Origin: Paralvinella palmiformis | Taxonomy: Eukaryota > Annelida > Polychaeta > Terebellida > Alvinellidae | Assembly (NCBI GenBank): GCA_025642065.1 | Contig: JAODUP010000165.1 | Coordinates: 377,501 to 441,500 of the forward strand | Direction: 5' to 3' | DNA length: 64,000 bases | Part shown: piece after piece, positions 14,042-28,500 of the stretch | How positions within the stretch are numbered: the first letter of the stretch is position 1 | Layout: the number at the start of each line of letters is the position of its first letter | Notes under the pieces: generated by a model | Seen by the model: the letters and a program-made list of their open reading frames with translations, nothing else | Told to the model about the DNA's origin: nothing | The model's database searches: none | Position numbers and translations under genes: made by a program

Positions 14042-17000
14042 GGTCAGACGTCTGTAAGCTGAGAGCTCTTAACTTGGGGGACGTCCAGTCCCAAAAGGGA
14101 TTAGAATCAAAATGAAATCCCATTCCGTGCTGCCACCTTAAGGCAGTAATTATGTTTAACATGTCTATATATATATATATATATATATATAAGAGAGAGA
14201 GAGAGAGAGAGGGAGAGAGGCATTATTTAGATTTACATATTGTATATACCCTTGATCCTGGTGATAGTCAACATTCGGCATGGACATTTATAGGAATATC
14301 ACCGATTTATTATCCGGGATGTATGGAGGAGGTACCCCTCCTCCTCCTCCTCCTCAGCCGTGCCGTGGTAACCATCAACTGTTGATGAGAACGAGAGCTG
14401 GCTTGTTTTTGTCGAGGATGACAGGACAGAGAGTGGGCTCTTTGATTGGTTAGAACGCCGATCTCGGGGCCCTTCTAATGGAGCAGACACGACCTAGATA
14501 GGTTTGCTTCGTCATGGATGGATCCGACTGGTCTGTAGATTGGCCGGCTTTGTTGGCTCCGATGTTGGCGGATGTTTGTCGCAATGGATGTTGGCGTGGT
14601 CGTAGGGAGATTACCCGGGATTGGATAGCCTTTAGAGGCGGAGCCGCTCCTCACCACAAGGCCTGGTTAGAGTAGTCTAGGCTGTGACCGGGTGAGCCGG
14701 GACCAGCTACATAGACCCCCCTCTGACTTAACGATTTCTTTGCCGTGACAATGTGCTGATTTTTTCCGAACGTAACTGACAGAATCAGTCTCTGGCGATG
14801 TAGAGTATCTCTCTCTCTCTTTACCTCTCATCCCCTCTCTGTGTGTGTGTGTGTGTAATCATATAATACAGTGGTTAAATCATTGCGCTACAAACAACCA
14901 GGTTCTGGGTTCGAATCTGACTCATATTTATATTTCAGGGGTGTTTCCCTGTTGATTTGGTCATTGGTCATATACCTTCTATGTGACCAGCACCCAGGCA
15001 AAACAAACTTCTCTCTCTCTCTCGCTCTCTCTGTGTGTGTGTGTGTGTGTGTGTGTGATATGGCGCTTATACATCATTCACGGAGTAAGTGTATCGCAAA
15101 TAAATTACGTTTTAGTGTCAAAGTTTATGTGCGGCAGATAATCATATTGCCACAAAATATATTCACGTGTTTTTGTCACGGGACATCATTGTGTCATGAG
15201 TCGTCTTGGTATTATAGACTGTCACACCGTGTCGGGGATCATGTTGGTACTACAGACCATGATCATGATGTCACAAACCACTTTAGTGTCATAGAGCAAC
15301 TGGAATTGATATTCTGTTTTCATGTCACGCATAATCATGACATAAGAGACCATCCTGATGACACATGCCACCATATCTAGTGTCACATATCATCTCAGCG
15401 TCACACCTCTATTTGGCATCACATGCCATATCAGTGTCGCAGATCACAGACCTATTCAGTGTCATTGACCATTTTGATATGACGTTTTATTTCAATTCCA
15501 CGCATCATCATGACGTCACATACCACCACCATAATTTCTCTCCTTTGTGTGACATTTAATATTTAACATACATATATACCAGCTTCCGGTCCATAACGAT
15601 GACCAGAAATAAATTTAGCCCAGTGAAACATTGATGAGGATTGGTGATGGTTGTGTTAAGTCAAGGTCAGGGGTGTTCCATCTGGACATATTTTCCATGC
15701 CCCAAAGAACCCACTTCAATTTAATTGTACAAATGAATATCAACCCGTTATCTCACCGGATGCCATCCGAGACACCCAATTTTCAAAAACATTTCTGGAT
15801 CAAGAACCCTCGGGATTTCTTCACCCACGAACCAGGAGTGTGGAAGGGGGAAGCTGTGCTGGTAGTTTTGATTCAGATATCTATGGCTGTTCACAATTTA
15901 ATTTGTGACTAAAAGCCTGCTGTTAGAAAGTTTGATTATCCGGGTTATAAATTATGTAGATGTTGATGTATTTGTTTACGGCGATGTTTAGACGGGTTGA
16001 TCGAGTTGCTTGTTTGATTAGATGGATTTGCACCTGTTACCACCATTTCAAGGTTTCTTTCCATGGGTCAGTCCATTTTTGTCTCTTGTTTCATTTATTT
16101 ATTTATGACCAAACAAACAATCCATTTATTTATCCATGTATTGTTTTGTCATAATTTTGCGATCCGTGCTCTAAGAATATTATATTTTATTTATTTCGGT
16201 TAAAATATAAAAAGTTTTAAACTTGCTTTCTACTTCTATGTCCCACTTTATGCACCTTATGATTCAGCTTGTCCGGGTGCCTCCGTGGCCGAACTGGTAG
16301 CGTGGTTGGCCACAGATCTATAGCACCCGTGTTCACACCCCGGTTGGGCTATGTCAGAAGGGTGTTTCATCTTTCACTTCGCTCCACTACCTTTGGAGGT
16401 GACTTGGCCCATTTAGCCTACCTTATGTACAAACGTGGCCGTAAAACAACAACATTTACTTTTTTGTAATTCAGCTTGTCATCATCAACTGCCAGTGGAG
16501 TATCATGTTTCCAGTTGGCAGCTATAGGCAAATAATTGGAGGATTCAAATCCGCCTCCCCGCATTTGGTACTCCAACACTCTACCAATGAGCTATCATAC
16601 TATTTACTTGCTATCCAATTCATGGTTTCCTGTACGGGTTACATTTTTATATAGATTGGGTCATTTTAAACAGTCTTAAACAGATTCCGACCAAGTGGGT
16701 TACAGCTGGAACGAAAATTGAGTTGTTTTATCAAATGTGATCTGTTGATTATTGTTATTCCGAAATAAAGTAAGGAACCAGACAGTTATTGTCTGTTTTG
16801 TTCGTCGTCTACCTGTTGATAATATTACTGAAACGTTCGATTTTTTAATCTTTTCAACAGGAATTTGTTTTGTCATATCAGTACTTTACACGGCATGAAA
16901 GAGAAAAACACACCAGTCATTCACCAATGAATGACAAGTCTCGGTGATGTGTGTTCACCTGTCCCATCATCATCATCATCATCATCGTCGTCATCATCAT

Positions 17001-17280
17001 CATCAGCTGGCTTTAGTTGATGTCCTGTAGTAAACACAACGACCAACATTAATCTTGATCTGTACGCTGGTCGTAGCGCTGTCTGCGTTATACCGTCGCT
17101 GTGACAGACTCGTCTACTACGTGACGTGACGTGGCCGTCGACGTCATAAAACTCTCCGTCATGTCGACGTGATGTTGACGTCGGATATTGTAGACGGTAT
17201 TCCGGGCCAGTGTGTTATTTGAGTCTTGTCCAAACTGACAAGAAAATATTCAGAGGCTCCAGAAGATCCTGGGATTATAC

Positions 17281-17359
<79 letters not shown>

Positions 17360-17362
17360 ACA

Positions 17363-17393
<31 letters not shown>

Positions 17394-17823
17394 TGTGTGG
17401 CCCATTGTTAGCTCAGTGTCGGCAGGCCAAGGCAGGTCTGACAACCGTATTATACAGGAATATTACATGATTACACATACCGAGCCGGGCAACCTGCAAA
17501 CATTCTAAATCCCATCCCTTAACAAGGTATCGATTTTTCTCTTTCCCCAAACCCCGGGCCAGGCCTGGAACACGGGATCTCAGATTTATTGCATAATATG
17601 TCTGTAATTATACTCTGACACCACACACACACACACCACACACACACACACTCACACACACACACAGAGAGAGAGAGAGCGAGAGAGAGCACTACTCATG
17701 GACTGTTGAGGGAGTCAGCCCTGGGGCGGCATCTGTGTGTAATGAAAACTGATGTGTAACAGCGTCTGGTCATGAAACTGGTCACCGCCACAACTGATAC
17801 GATGCTCAGTCACGGCAAACCAG

Positions 17824-17864
<41 letters not shown>

Positions 17865-19480
17865 GACACACATCCTATCATCAACATCATCATGCATGGC
17901 CATGTTAGAGAAATGATCCGGAATTTTCAGCCCATGAATATGGGATTAGTGTTCGTGTGGTGGCGTCAGTGTTTATAGAGATATGAGTATCATTAGCGGT
18001 ATGTGGCGGTGTTGGGCCGGCCTCTACGCCGTTTGGCGGTCAACGGTAATGGGCATGCCATCGTTTTAGAGCTGTCACGATTTGAAAAGCGGTGGGACGA
18101 TACGCCAAGTAGACTCTTGTTTGTATAACAGACAGTGTGTTATTAGCGGTGATGAGCCGATATTGGCGAATTTGTTCATCTTATGCGCAGTAGTCTTCCT
18201 TAATTCGGAAGCCCATTAGGAAATACCGGTTCGCCTTTTGACCACGATCGACTGTGTACCCTAGGGCTGTTGTTATATGAACAGGCATGGCATGAGAGAT
18301 CTTCGGTTTTTCCAAAGCCGAAAATGGGGCTTTTTGAAAATGGGGAGTGGGTCAAACTGGTGGTTTGAATAAAATCTTTCTTGCAAAAGACATGTTTTAT
18401 CCTCACTGAAGTAGTCTGAGATTGACCTAAAAATACACAAAACCCACATTTGTCTGGGGTGGGGACCTAACGGCGCCCCCCCCCCCCCGCACACTTAGCT
18501 GCATGTGGCTCACTTCACTCTGCGATTTCCTGCTCATCTGAAGTCGGTGGTACACGCATATTGTGGTGTCTTTTGTGTGTGAAAATATGCTGTCTGGTAC
18601 TTCGTTTGTGCCGTTGTTAAAGTACTGCAACGTAAATATATGCGAATCCAATTCGTACCTATGCTTGTCGGTGAAAGCAAGCCTAAAACTAAACGAAGGC
18701 ATCACTCTCTCGTATATAATTTTGGCCCGTATGTTTAGCTAATGTAGTGATGGCATACAGAATATAGCTCCAGTCGTGGCTAATGACGGGCTAGAAAGAG
18801 CATAAATATGCTAACTGACTGGCCGTCGGCCACTCCACGAAATAATAGCCACCTTCCGTCCATTCCAGATGCGATCATTGTAATGGCGAAATACTACTGA
18901 AACAGCACGGTTTATCTGTTGCTTCAGTAGTCCATAAAGCCAAGGATAGATTATAATGGCTTTTCTGGCACCTTCCGTTGTCGTCCATGTATTATACGAT
19001 GTCAAGAAGTAATGTTGTTTGACTGCACACCTCAGTCTTGTTACACCTGATTTACAACAATAGTCTTCGACTGACTTGTGAGGATTTTGTGATGAATAAA
19101 TAATCGTTTTCCGACAAGTTTGCTATCCTACAGTATGGAAATCTGATGAGGGCTGCAGGAAGTGGATTAGAAATGGTCCAGTTGGTGGCGTTTCCGTTAG
19201 ATTTGGGCCAACAGTTGTTGAAGGATCATTGATCCTGTGTTATAAAAAGTAATAAACTGCTGCTAAGTTTTCGTCTTATATTTCTCTCTCCCCCCCCCTC
19301 TCTGTTTATATTGTCATTTGATCTGTTTTATATTTCCAGGTCATGATGAAGAAGCATTCAAGGTTGAACAAGGTGATGCCTGAAAAGGTAAGAAATATAC
19401 CTGAATGTATTACAAATAGTCAGATGGGCATATTCATAGATAAACACCGGTAGGCAGATATATAAATACATAGAGTAAGC

Positions 19481-19517
<37 letters not shown>

Positions 19518-19994
19518 GGAAACACAAAAAGAAGAAAATCCTTAGAGAGAAAGAAGGTCACTTAGACAAGGATGTACACAGAGAGAGGGCGCTCGGAAAT
19601 TAGACATCTTTCTCCCATTAGAGAGCTTCAAAAGATATCTTAATGGCATGAAGCTGTTCTAACTTAATAATACTCAAGCCAGATGGGATGTAGAAGAGAC
19701 TCGTTATTGCTTAATCGAACGCCAAAAGCTTCTCCGCTATCGTGGACAATGTGTAGATGGGTTATTGTGCATTTTGAGGGCTAGTGGACAGTACTAGAGA
19801 GAGAGAGAGAGAGGGGGGGGGGAGGAAAGTATTGGTCAGCTAACGTGACATATATACTGGTAATGGCTGCACTCTTTGTGTAATCTGTGGCCATTATTGT
19901 AGCAAGGACGTGGCTTAATCTTGTTAAATAACACACAGATGGTGGAGTGGTTGGTGTCCGACTGTCACTGGACACAACGCCGTATGTCCGTCTG

Positions 19995-20080
<86 letters not shown>

Positions 20081-23000
20081 GATGTCTGACAAGTTTACAT
20101 TTGATAATCAAGCCATCTTCAGGTAAATTGATTTCTCTCCCAGTGTGTCAAATCCAACCGACTGGGTTATTTAATAAAATGTGCTCTTATATCAGGCAGC
20201 TATGATGTTGAAGTATTGTTGGTTATTTGATTTGTTCATCAATTCCTGTCAGCGGTATTCGGTGGCCGTGTCACAAAACACAAAAGCTGCGTCAAAATTT
20301 ATGACATCTCGCTTTTGGAGCAGGAAAATTGCATCAGACCATGAACAAGTGCGAGAAGTATCGTGCCATTTATCTTTACAGCATTGTTACACCAGAACTG
20401 ACTGTCTTGTTGACACAGTTGTCCGTCCGAGAACACTACCATTAACACTGGCTGAGCCATTCAACAGTGATCGCTCAAAAGATGGCATATCTCGCGTTTG
20501 CTTTCTTATTCTCATTTGATGTGCAGCTTCACTTTGGTATTGAACTGTCTTGTCTCAAACATTTTCAGATGTGTGTGTAAATGGTATTTCAGTTCGGCTA
20601 CATTATTGAACTGTCTCAAAATTTTCAGACGTATGTGTGAATGGTATTTCAGCTCGGCTACAGTATACGTGTAAATATTGGCATGAGCAAACATTGCTGG
20701 TTGAGCTAAACTGACATTCTGTGATTGTGTCGTCTGTGGAATCAGAGCAGTTGCCTCGCTTTGAATTAATTCTTCTCCAGACATTAATTAGGTTCGAAGA
20801 TAACGGAGCAAATAAGTAGCAGACTTCTGTACACAAAGGATTAATAATTATGTTGTGGGCAATGTATCTGAGGTTCTGGCCGTGGTACAGAGGCTGGTAT
20901 GACATCCAATGATGGATGGTGGGTAGAATGAGTACTTTGATTTGGGGAAGAGAAGGAAGAGGAAGGTGATATTGATGTAGCCAGTGATGGGTTAAACTGG
21001 TCAAGAGGCAGATGAAGATCTTCTACGAATATTGTCCAATGTCTTGGTTCATTAGTCTTGGCTGTGTACGCTTTGTTGCGGTTGATATACCACGACCTTT
21101 GTTTGTTTTGGTTTTTTGGCGTGTTTTTGTTTTTGGACCCGGTCCTGGATGAGATATTATTGGTCTCTGTGTGTGTATGTTGTTAGAAACTTGACTAGGT
21201 CAAATATTCTTCTCAGTCCATTCATCATCAGTAATCATGACTAATGTGATAAGATGTTATTATTTTATGTGTGTTTCTGGCTTGAGTCGGAGATATTTCA
21301 ACCTTTTTGTAAAAGGCCATATCTAATATGGTCGTTTATAACTCAGTTCTGGACCAATATTATTTTCGTCGTCTGTCATCTATCCCGAAAGAAATCTGAT
21401 TATATTTAGATAATGACCTAATTGATTGCATATATTTATAATGGCTAAGTGTTGTTATCCTCTTCACGTAATTAATGGTACCTGCGTGGTCTAGCGGTAG
21501 CGTATTGGATCACAGATCACTACCATTCGTGTTCGAATCTCGGCGTGGGCATATCTGAAGGTTGTTTCATCTTTGACTTCGCTTCATTACCTTTGAAGGT
21601 CGCTCGGTCCATTTAGCCTACCATGTGCACAAAATTAGCCGTAAAACATCAATCAGCATCTTAACGTAATTAATGCGAGTCAGTACATAACAAGAAGTCA
21701 AAACTGCTGGGTATTGTTTGCTGATTCTTGTATATGTTTGGGAGCCATAGCAAACTATTTTGTGTAGCCATATTAAACTATATATGTTGTGTATTATGAC
21801 TTCTCTCAAATCTTTTGATCTATGCTGTAGTATGTATGTATGTATGTATGTATGTTTGTATGTAATTGAATGAATGTGAGGTGTGTATGTTTATAATCAT
21901 ATGCATATTATGTATATATGTATGTATGTATGTAAGCAATGTCATTGAAATATAAAAATATTTGATGTATTTAATATTGGTTGTCCTTTCATGTTAGTTT
22001 AACTGGTAAATTGAATATATACTGATTTCAACTTATTTGACTTCACTGCACGTTTATTATTTTCTATTACTGTCTAACAAAAAACAGTTTGGTATATGCA
22101 ACTTGGAATAATGTCACACAAACGTTATACCCCGTCGCCACCTCCCACAAAAAACTCCAACAATTATCAAAATTAAAAAGAGCTAAAACACATATGGTCT
22201 GTTTCAAAAACTATTCTTGTACCAAGTCATCATCGTCTGTAGTTGGGGGGAGTAGTTTATAATAGTTACTTGTCAGAAATATACAACAACAAAACGATTA
22301 AGTTGTTTTTTCTCGGTGTCTAATGTGATATCAGTAAACATAATTTTGGTGTGTGTCAGCTGCAGTTATGTAGCAATTTAACATTGTCAACATTGTTTCA
22401 GATGGGATCCAAGAAACATTCCGCTCAGAAGAAAATGACAGTCAATGAGGTAATTGTCGCGAATAGTACCTTATCCTGTACTTATTGTCTAATTTTGTTT
22501 ATGTTTACATTTATAATTGTTTTATTATAAATTTGTGCACAAAGAATATAATGAAATTTAAACAAAAATATTAAACGGTGTGTGTGCGTGTGTGTGTGTG
22601 TGTGTGACCTCTGCCGTTTTCTTACTCTTAAATCAATCCAGCACTTGCGCAGCATTTTATCATAACGTCTGATAATGTTATTCATCGTGGTCGTTCTCTG
22701 ATCATAATGTTTACGTTATTATTTAACGGTCACAGGTAAAAGTTTCCCGAATTAGTCAAAATGTTAGTGTTATATATTAAAACCAATTTCAGTCAGAGAT
22801 ATAGTTAATTTTTTCCTTGAAATAAAGTTACAGAGGTGTTAAAACTCGCTTTGCTAGCATCTCAGATGGCCGAAACTTTAATAGAGAATCTTAGGAATGT
22901 GACGTCATCTTTGCCAAACAAAGACCAAAAACACTGCGCGTGGACTTGCTTAACCTATGTTACGTGTTCCATATTTTTTTTTTTGGTAAACATATAAAAT

Positions 23001-25516
23001 GGTGTATTCTGTCACATACAATTGTGCAAACAAACATAGATCAAATACCAATGATTATATCCGACATGTAATTAAGTACCGTCAAAACCCTACCTGAAAC
23101 AACGAGAACAACCCCAAAAATTACAAAACACACCAAGGGCGGCACATCTCTATATAGACTAGCATAGGCCACATATTGGAGAGCCCCATGCATCCCCCGA
23201 GATATGAGGAGGGAATTACTCGCATTCAGGCCGGGGGTGTTAATTAAACTTATACCAACACAAACAATTACACACCATTCTAACTTTTGTTGTGGACCAG
23301 AACTAGGTGTTGGTAGCACAGGTGGCTGCTCTGGATCCATGTATGCACTTGCTGCAGCTAATTCCTCACAGTTAATACTTTCTGTGACTTTTTCCACAAG
23401 TGGTTCAAAGCTGTAGGGCTTGATGTCCCTGAGAATGTCAAAACTTTCGTCGGAATCTGACATTTTGTCTGTCAACTGGTCAGAACGGTTGTAAACAAGC
23501 TGTGGCACTACATGATGTTTGGCAAAGATGATGTCACACAATAACCCCTAGCGAGTGTAGTACACACTAGCAATGGCTCGTGAAAGTTAGGAAATTAAAG
23601 ATTTTTGGATCCTTTTAATGGAAATATGATAGCTGGTGGTTAGAAGTGTTTTGATTTGTGTATCTGATAGGGAACAAAATAATTGTTTGTTACGTTATAT
23701 TTACTTCGAAATGTTAAAATTCTTTTCCCGTCACCTTTAAATGGGCATCTTTTTCTATGAACTAATTCCAGGACTTGACTGCTCAACATAAAAGAGCTCA
23801 TAGGATGGCCAGGAAGATAAAGGTATGTTGCTGACAGTTAGTTGGTGCTGTCTATCGATTTTACCCGTCATTGTTGGTAGATAGTTGGAAGATGAGCATC
23901 AAGTTATGTTGACGTTAATGAATTGTACAACGTCTATTGCTTTCAGAATAAAGCAGAAAAATTTCAGAAGAAGTTTCAGGAGAAGAAGAGACACCATCTT
24001 CACCATCTGAAGGATGGCAATGATCAGAAGAAATCAGCATCTGATATTAGCATAATTACCCCTCTGCCACTGAAACCGACACACAATCAAATGAAATGTA
24101 AGTTCCTCAGTAGATTGGAAAGTGAATTGGGGCGAGGAGAGAGAGGGAAAGAGAAAGGGGGATTGAGTGAGAGAGAGAGAGTGTGTGTGTGTGTCACAAT
24201 CTCTTTTTATTGACAAGTGAAAGGAAAATATATATGTTGCTGCAGAAGTTGATCTGTTAAGTAATGAACACAATGTTATGCTTTTATCAAGTTGTAAATG
24301 TATCTTTTAGTGTCACTAGATTCATTTCACTGAAAGTTGAAACAAATGTTTGGTTTTAAAGAGTATTATGTATATATGTTACAGTTAATCTGTATTATCA
24401 GGTAATATGTATATTACCTGAAGTTTTCAGGTATTATGTATTAAATCTCAGTTAGCAATAGGCGTATTACCTGAATAGTTCAGGTAATATATATACTTAT
24501 TAGCTGATTATACAGATTAACATATCTGTGGAAACTCTAATGCTCAATATACTACATGTACATTTTAATTATTGTTAGTTGTCTCTATTTATTTATTTTA
24601 ATACTGTGGATGTATATGTGCTGTTTTGTTTGTATTTTCCAGACTGTAGCAATAAGGATTTGGAAATAATGGGAAAACGTCTTCTGGACTGGTTTAAAGT
24701 CATTCAGGATCAGGCGGAACACCCTCACGTTATCCAGAAGAGAAATTCTAAAAAAAAGGAACTTCATGAACAAGGTTACTGGCTTTCAAAATTTTGCAGC
24801 CATCGTTTTTATGATGAAGTAAATAATGATAAAGTGAAATCAGTGGTAATTCATACTAATTGAATGTTTGATAAGTCTCTGGTAAATGAAAGTATGTGTA
24901 GTTTAACAGTTGTCTCATTCCAAAAATATTTATTTACGTTTTGTCTTGAACAGTTCTGAGCACAATTCATAATTAAGTATTGTGCTGTTGTTTATAATTA
25001 AGTATTGCGCTGTTGTTCATAATTAATTATTGTGCTGTTGTTCATAATTAATTATTGCGCTGTTGTTCATAATTAAGTATTGTGCTGTTGTCTCTGATTA
25101 ACAAACTTCCTTTCTGGTGAATTAAAAACAAATCTTGTGCTTAAATCATAGATAACAATTCCTGTATTAAAGACCAATTTATTTACCTCCCTTGGATAAT
25201 CTTACATCACTTCTTTACATTCTTTGACAGATGAATGTATCTGCCAGGCACCAGTCAGGTCCGAGTTCCTGAGACTGGACAAAGATCACAATGATGTACT
25301 CTCTGTGAGTGAACTGAGCACACTCGAGACAAATGGCTATGAGCACTGTGTGAAGCCATTCATTGATTCATGCGACCATGATAAAGATGGCACATTGTCA
25401 GACAGGGAATGGTGTTGCTGTTTTGCAGATGTGTGTAAGTAAAAGAGATTAAGACATTTTTAAGGAATGCTTTTCTCTTAGCATTTGTCTCTCTAATTTA
25501 TGACATTGGCATGTGT

Positions 25517-25549
<33 letters not shown>

Positions 25550-28500
25550 CACATATACAATCCCAAATATATATAAATAACGCTAACTATATTGCTTACT
25601 TTGTACAAATATGTCAAAAACATTGCTTAACCATTGGATTTAGTGTAATAGCTTATCTACATTTAGATAGAAGATATAGCTAGCCTTTAAAACAAATATA
25701 GATTCTGTTTTCTACAGATAAACTGGACCATTAATCAAGACATAAATATATTTATTCACAATATCTTTAGAATATAAATGATATTCAAATAAATTGTGAT
25801 AAATAATAGAAATTGAATGGCCAGCTTAACAATTAATTTTTGTCTTCCCAGAGACTGTAGTGCACAAATATTAAATAATACGTTGACTCCATTATATAAT
25901 AATAATTATAATATTTCATATAGCACCGTAATCAACTTAGCCCAAACACATTTATACCTAAATACACTGTCGAATAGTATAATAGTAGGTTTTAAGAACG
26001 AAGAACCTTAAAAAGTTTTATTACTTCTTCCATGCTTAACATGATTGGGCAACTTATTGCATGGTCTGGAAGCTGACGGTTGGAACGATTTCTCTGTACA
26101 TTGCTGTGTGGCTTTCTCACACCTTCAGAAGTGAACGAGACTTTGATCACAGCTGTGTTACAGAATCTGTTGGCTCAGATTGGTCGGATACCATGATAGC
26201 GCCGTTAGTTAGAGCATAGGACTCGTAGCCGAATGGTCGCGGGTTCGAGACTCCGTGAGCTGCAATGTTTTCACTTAGCGACTGGTTTACTCATCCTTAA
26301 AAAAATGAGTACCTGACAAGACGTGATGGCTATGTGTTTGAGTAACGCTTTGCGCCTATAATGGCAGCATGCGTTGTATGCTTCCTTGGGAGTTGAGATA
26401 GGTGCTGGGTGGAAACAGGTCTGAGTCGGGGATACTAATATTGTAAATAATATTGTAAAACGCCTTAGAGCAGCTTCCAGCTGAATAGGGCGCTATATAA
26501 ATATCACATATTATTATATTATTATACACTGGTGGTGTTCCACTCAGTTCTTTGAATGTATGAAATAGGATCTTGTTTGGACTCAATAAACTGCTGCATA
26601 AGCAAACAGAAACATGTTATACATTAGTGAGATAAGATTGAGACATGCTTAGCAGTAATCATAAAATATAATATAAACCTATAATTAGTGAATTTATCAC
26701 TTAACAAATTATTGCAGAGACTAAAAGCTGTAACCTGCTATGTTGTTGCTGTTCACTTTGCTTGGACAGCTACTGAACACAATTGATTGTTTTTTTAATA
26801 CTCGTTTTACAGAATATTTTGTTTCCAAAAAGTAGGTTGGATCGGAACAAAAAATTTAAATCACTGAAAACATAGGGTTGGTTGAAAAATATTTACACAA
26901 AGTTCTAGTTTCTGAAAGATTTGCCGGATTTGGCACCTAACCATTTAGAAATGCCCCATGACACATATTCTGGATTACTCAGGTTTTATGTTTTATTTTC
27001 AAATTCAGTTTGACAATGATATCCACCTAGACGATCGTCTGGCCCACGACAATGTCTTCTATAACATATTCTTCCTTTAGTTGGGATTTCATCATCTCCA
27101 ATAGTTTAGCTTTTTTGAGCCTTTATAATTTTCTTTTGATCATAAATCATCAACAAAAAGTAAGCAAAGATGGTGACAGATCGAAATTATTTCAGTTATT
27201 TCTACACTAAATTGTTCTTCAAGCCTAGAAATCGCCATAAAAAATATCACCGTAATAAGGTCTCCATCAGTCCGTGCACATATTCTTTTATCAGTGCTAG
27301 CCTTATCACAGTGATATTTTCTATGGCAATTTTAAGTAGATTTCTGCAAACGTCGAACTATTTATGTGTTTCTCGATGAGTGGGACATTATAACTAGTTT
27401 AAATTGACAAGATTTCTAGGCTTGAAGACCGATTTACTGCAGAAATAATTTCAAAATGGAACTGACCTATCACCATCTTGGATTTGGCTGCATGGTAGCC
27501 TTAATCCGCTTCTGGACAGAGGTCAGGTGGGTCGGCACAAAAATAATAAAAGAATAAAAGTCAATTTTATTTCCTGGCAGCAGGTTTCAGCTGTGATTGG
27601 CAGCTTTGTAAAACAAGTATTAAAAACCAATGGCCTAAACATTATTTATATTGTTATATCAGAGAAAAACAGTGTATATGTGCTATTGTGTGTGTGTGTG
27701 GTGTGTGTGCGTGCACATACATGTGCACACTCTTGTATCAGATATATTGTGTTCAGAGTTTTACAAATGATCACACAGTTTTTTTCATATTTCTTAAGGT
27801 TCTCATGGTAAGAGAATGTAAACAAAAAGCAGATTTGTTTAATGTGGACCTTAAAATTCACAACATAATTGATTATATTTGATATATCTCTATATGTTGT
27901 TAGTGATTTTATGCTTCTGACTATCATAATTATATTTAATATTGTTATGTTTTACCCATCTAGTGCCTCCTTGTTTAACAGAAATGAAGAAGGTTCCAGC
28001 AACCCTTACAATGGGAGAGCCAATTGTATTGCCAGGTTAGTAATTACTGTGAAATAGATGGCATCAGTATCCTAATGTTATCAAAATAAAGATGGATTTA
28101 ATATAATATGGAGAACTGATATATAGGTTGTCTCATATAGGTGATTAAATAAACCAACAACTTGATGTGTCAGTGTATTAATATGTTTCATGTTCATTGG
28201 TGAATGAACAGTAAAACATTTTTAACTGTGAGTCCTTTTGGCATAGACTTGACAGTCCACTGGACTTTTGGATCCACTTCTTTCTGCTATTAACCAAATA
28301 GACATTCATCAGTGCTATCATATCCTCCTTCAGTATTAATTGGGACTGCACATTTTAGCATTTTTTGGCCAATTGTTCTGTAGAATACTTTCCTCTAAAT
28401 GTGCGTACCATCCACTATAGATAGTGCTTGATTATGAGTCTGTGTTCATAAACTAGTTTATGAGTCTGTGTTCATAAACTTGTTTATGAGTCTGTGTTCA

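Larger units (their letters stand above)
2708..19339. other. Long gap between recognised testican exons, repeat-filled
   Basis: At least one testican exon should lie here, because the flanking exon phases (2 and 0) cannot be joined directly. I looked for the Cys-Gly-Ser/Thr-Asp-Gly core of a Kazal domain and did not see one. What I do see are dispersed repeats, at least four SINE B pieces, two SINE A copies, one SINE F copy, a 34-bp minisatellite and many microsatellites. Stretches not listed separately (for example 2708-3330, 8600-10020 and 18460-19339) show nothing I recognise. Confidence 0.6.
19388..22401. other. Testican intron
   Basis: It holds a CT/AC compound microsatellite (about 20003-20079), a two-copy 75-bp tandem duplication (20530-20665), a SINE A copy (21477-21652) and TATG repeats (21831-21860, 21914-21935). 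No exon is recognised. Confidence 0.7.

Noticed and set aside
21477..21560. Possible functional tRNA gene
   Set aside because: A and B boxes are good, but the sequence continues into the SINE A body without an acceptor stem. The same holds for the other SINE heads.
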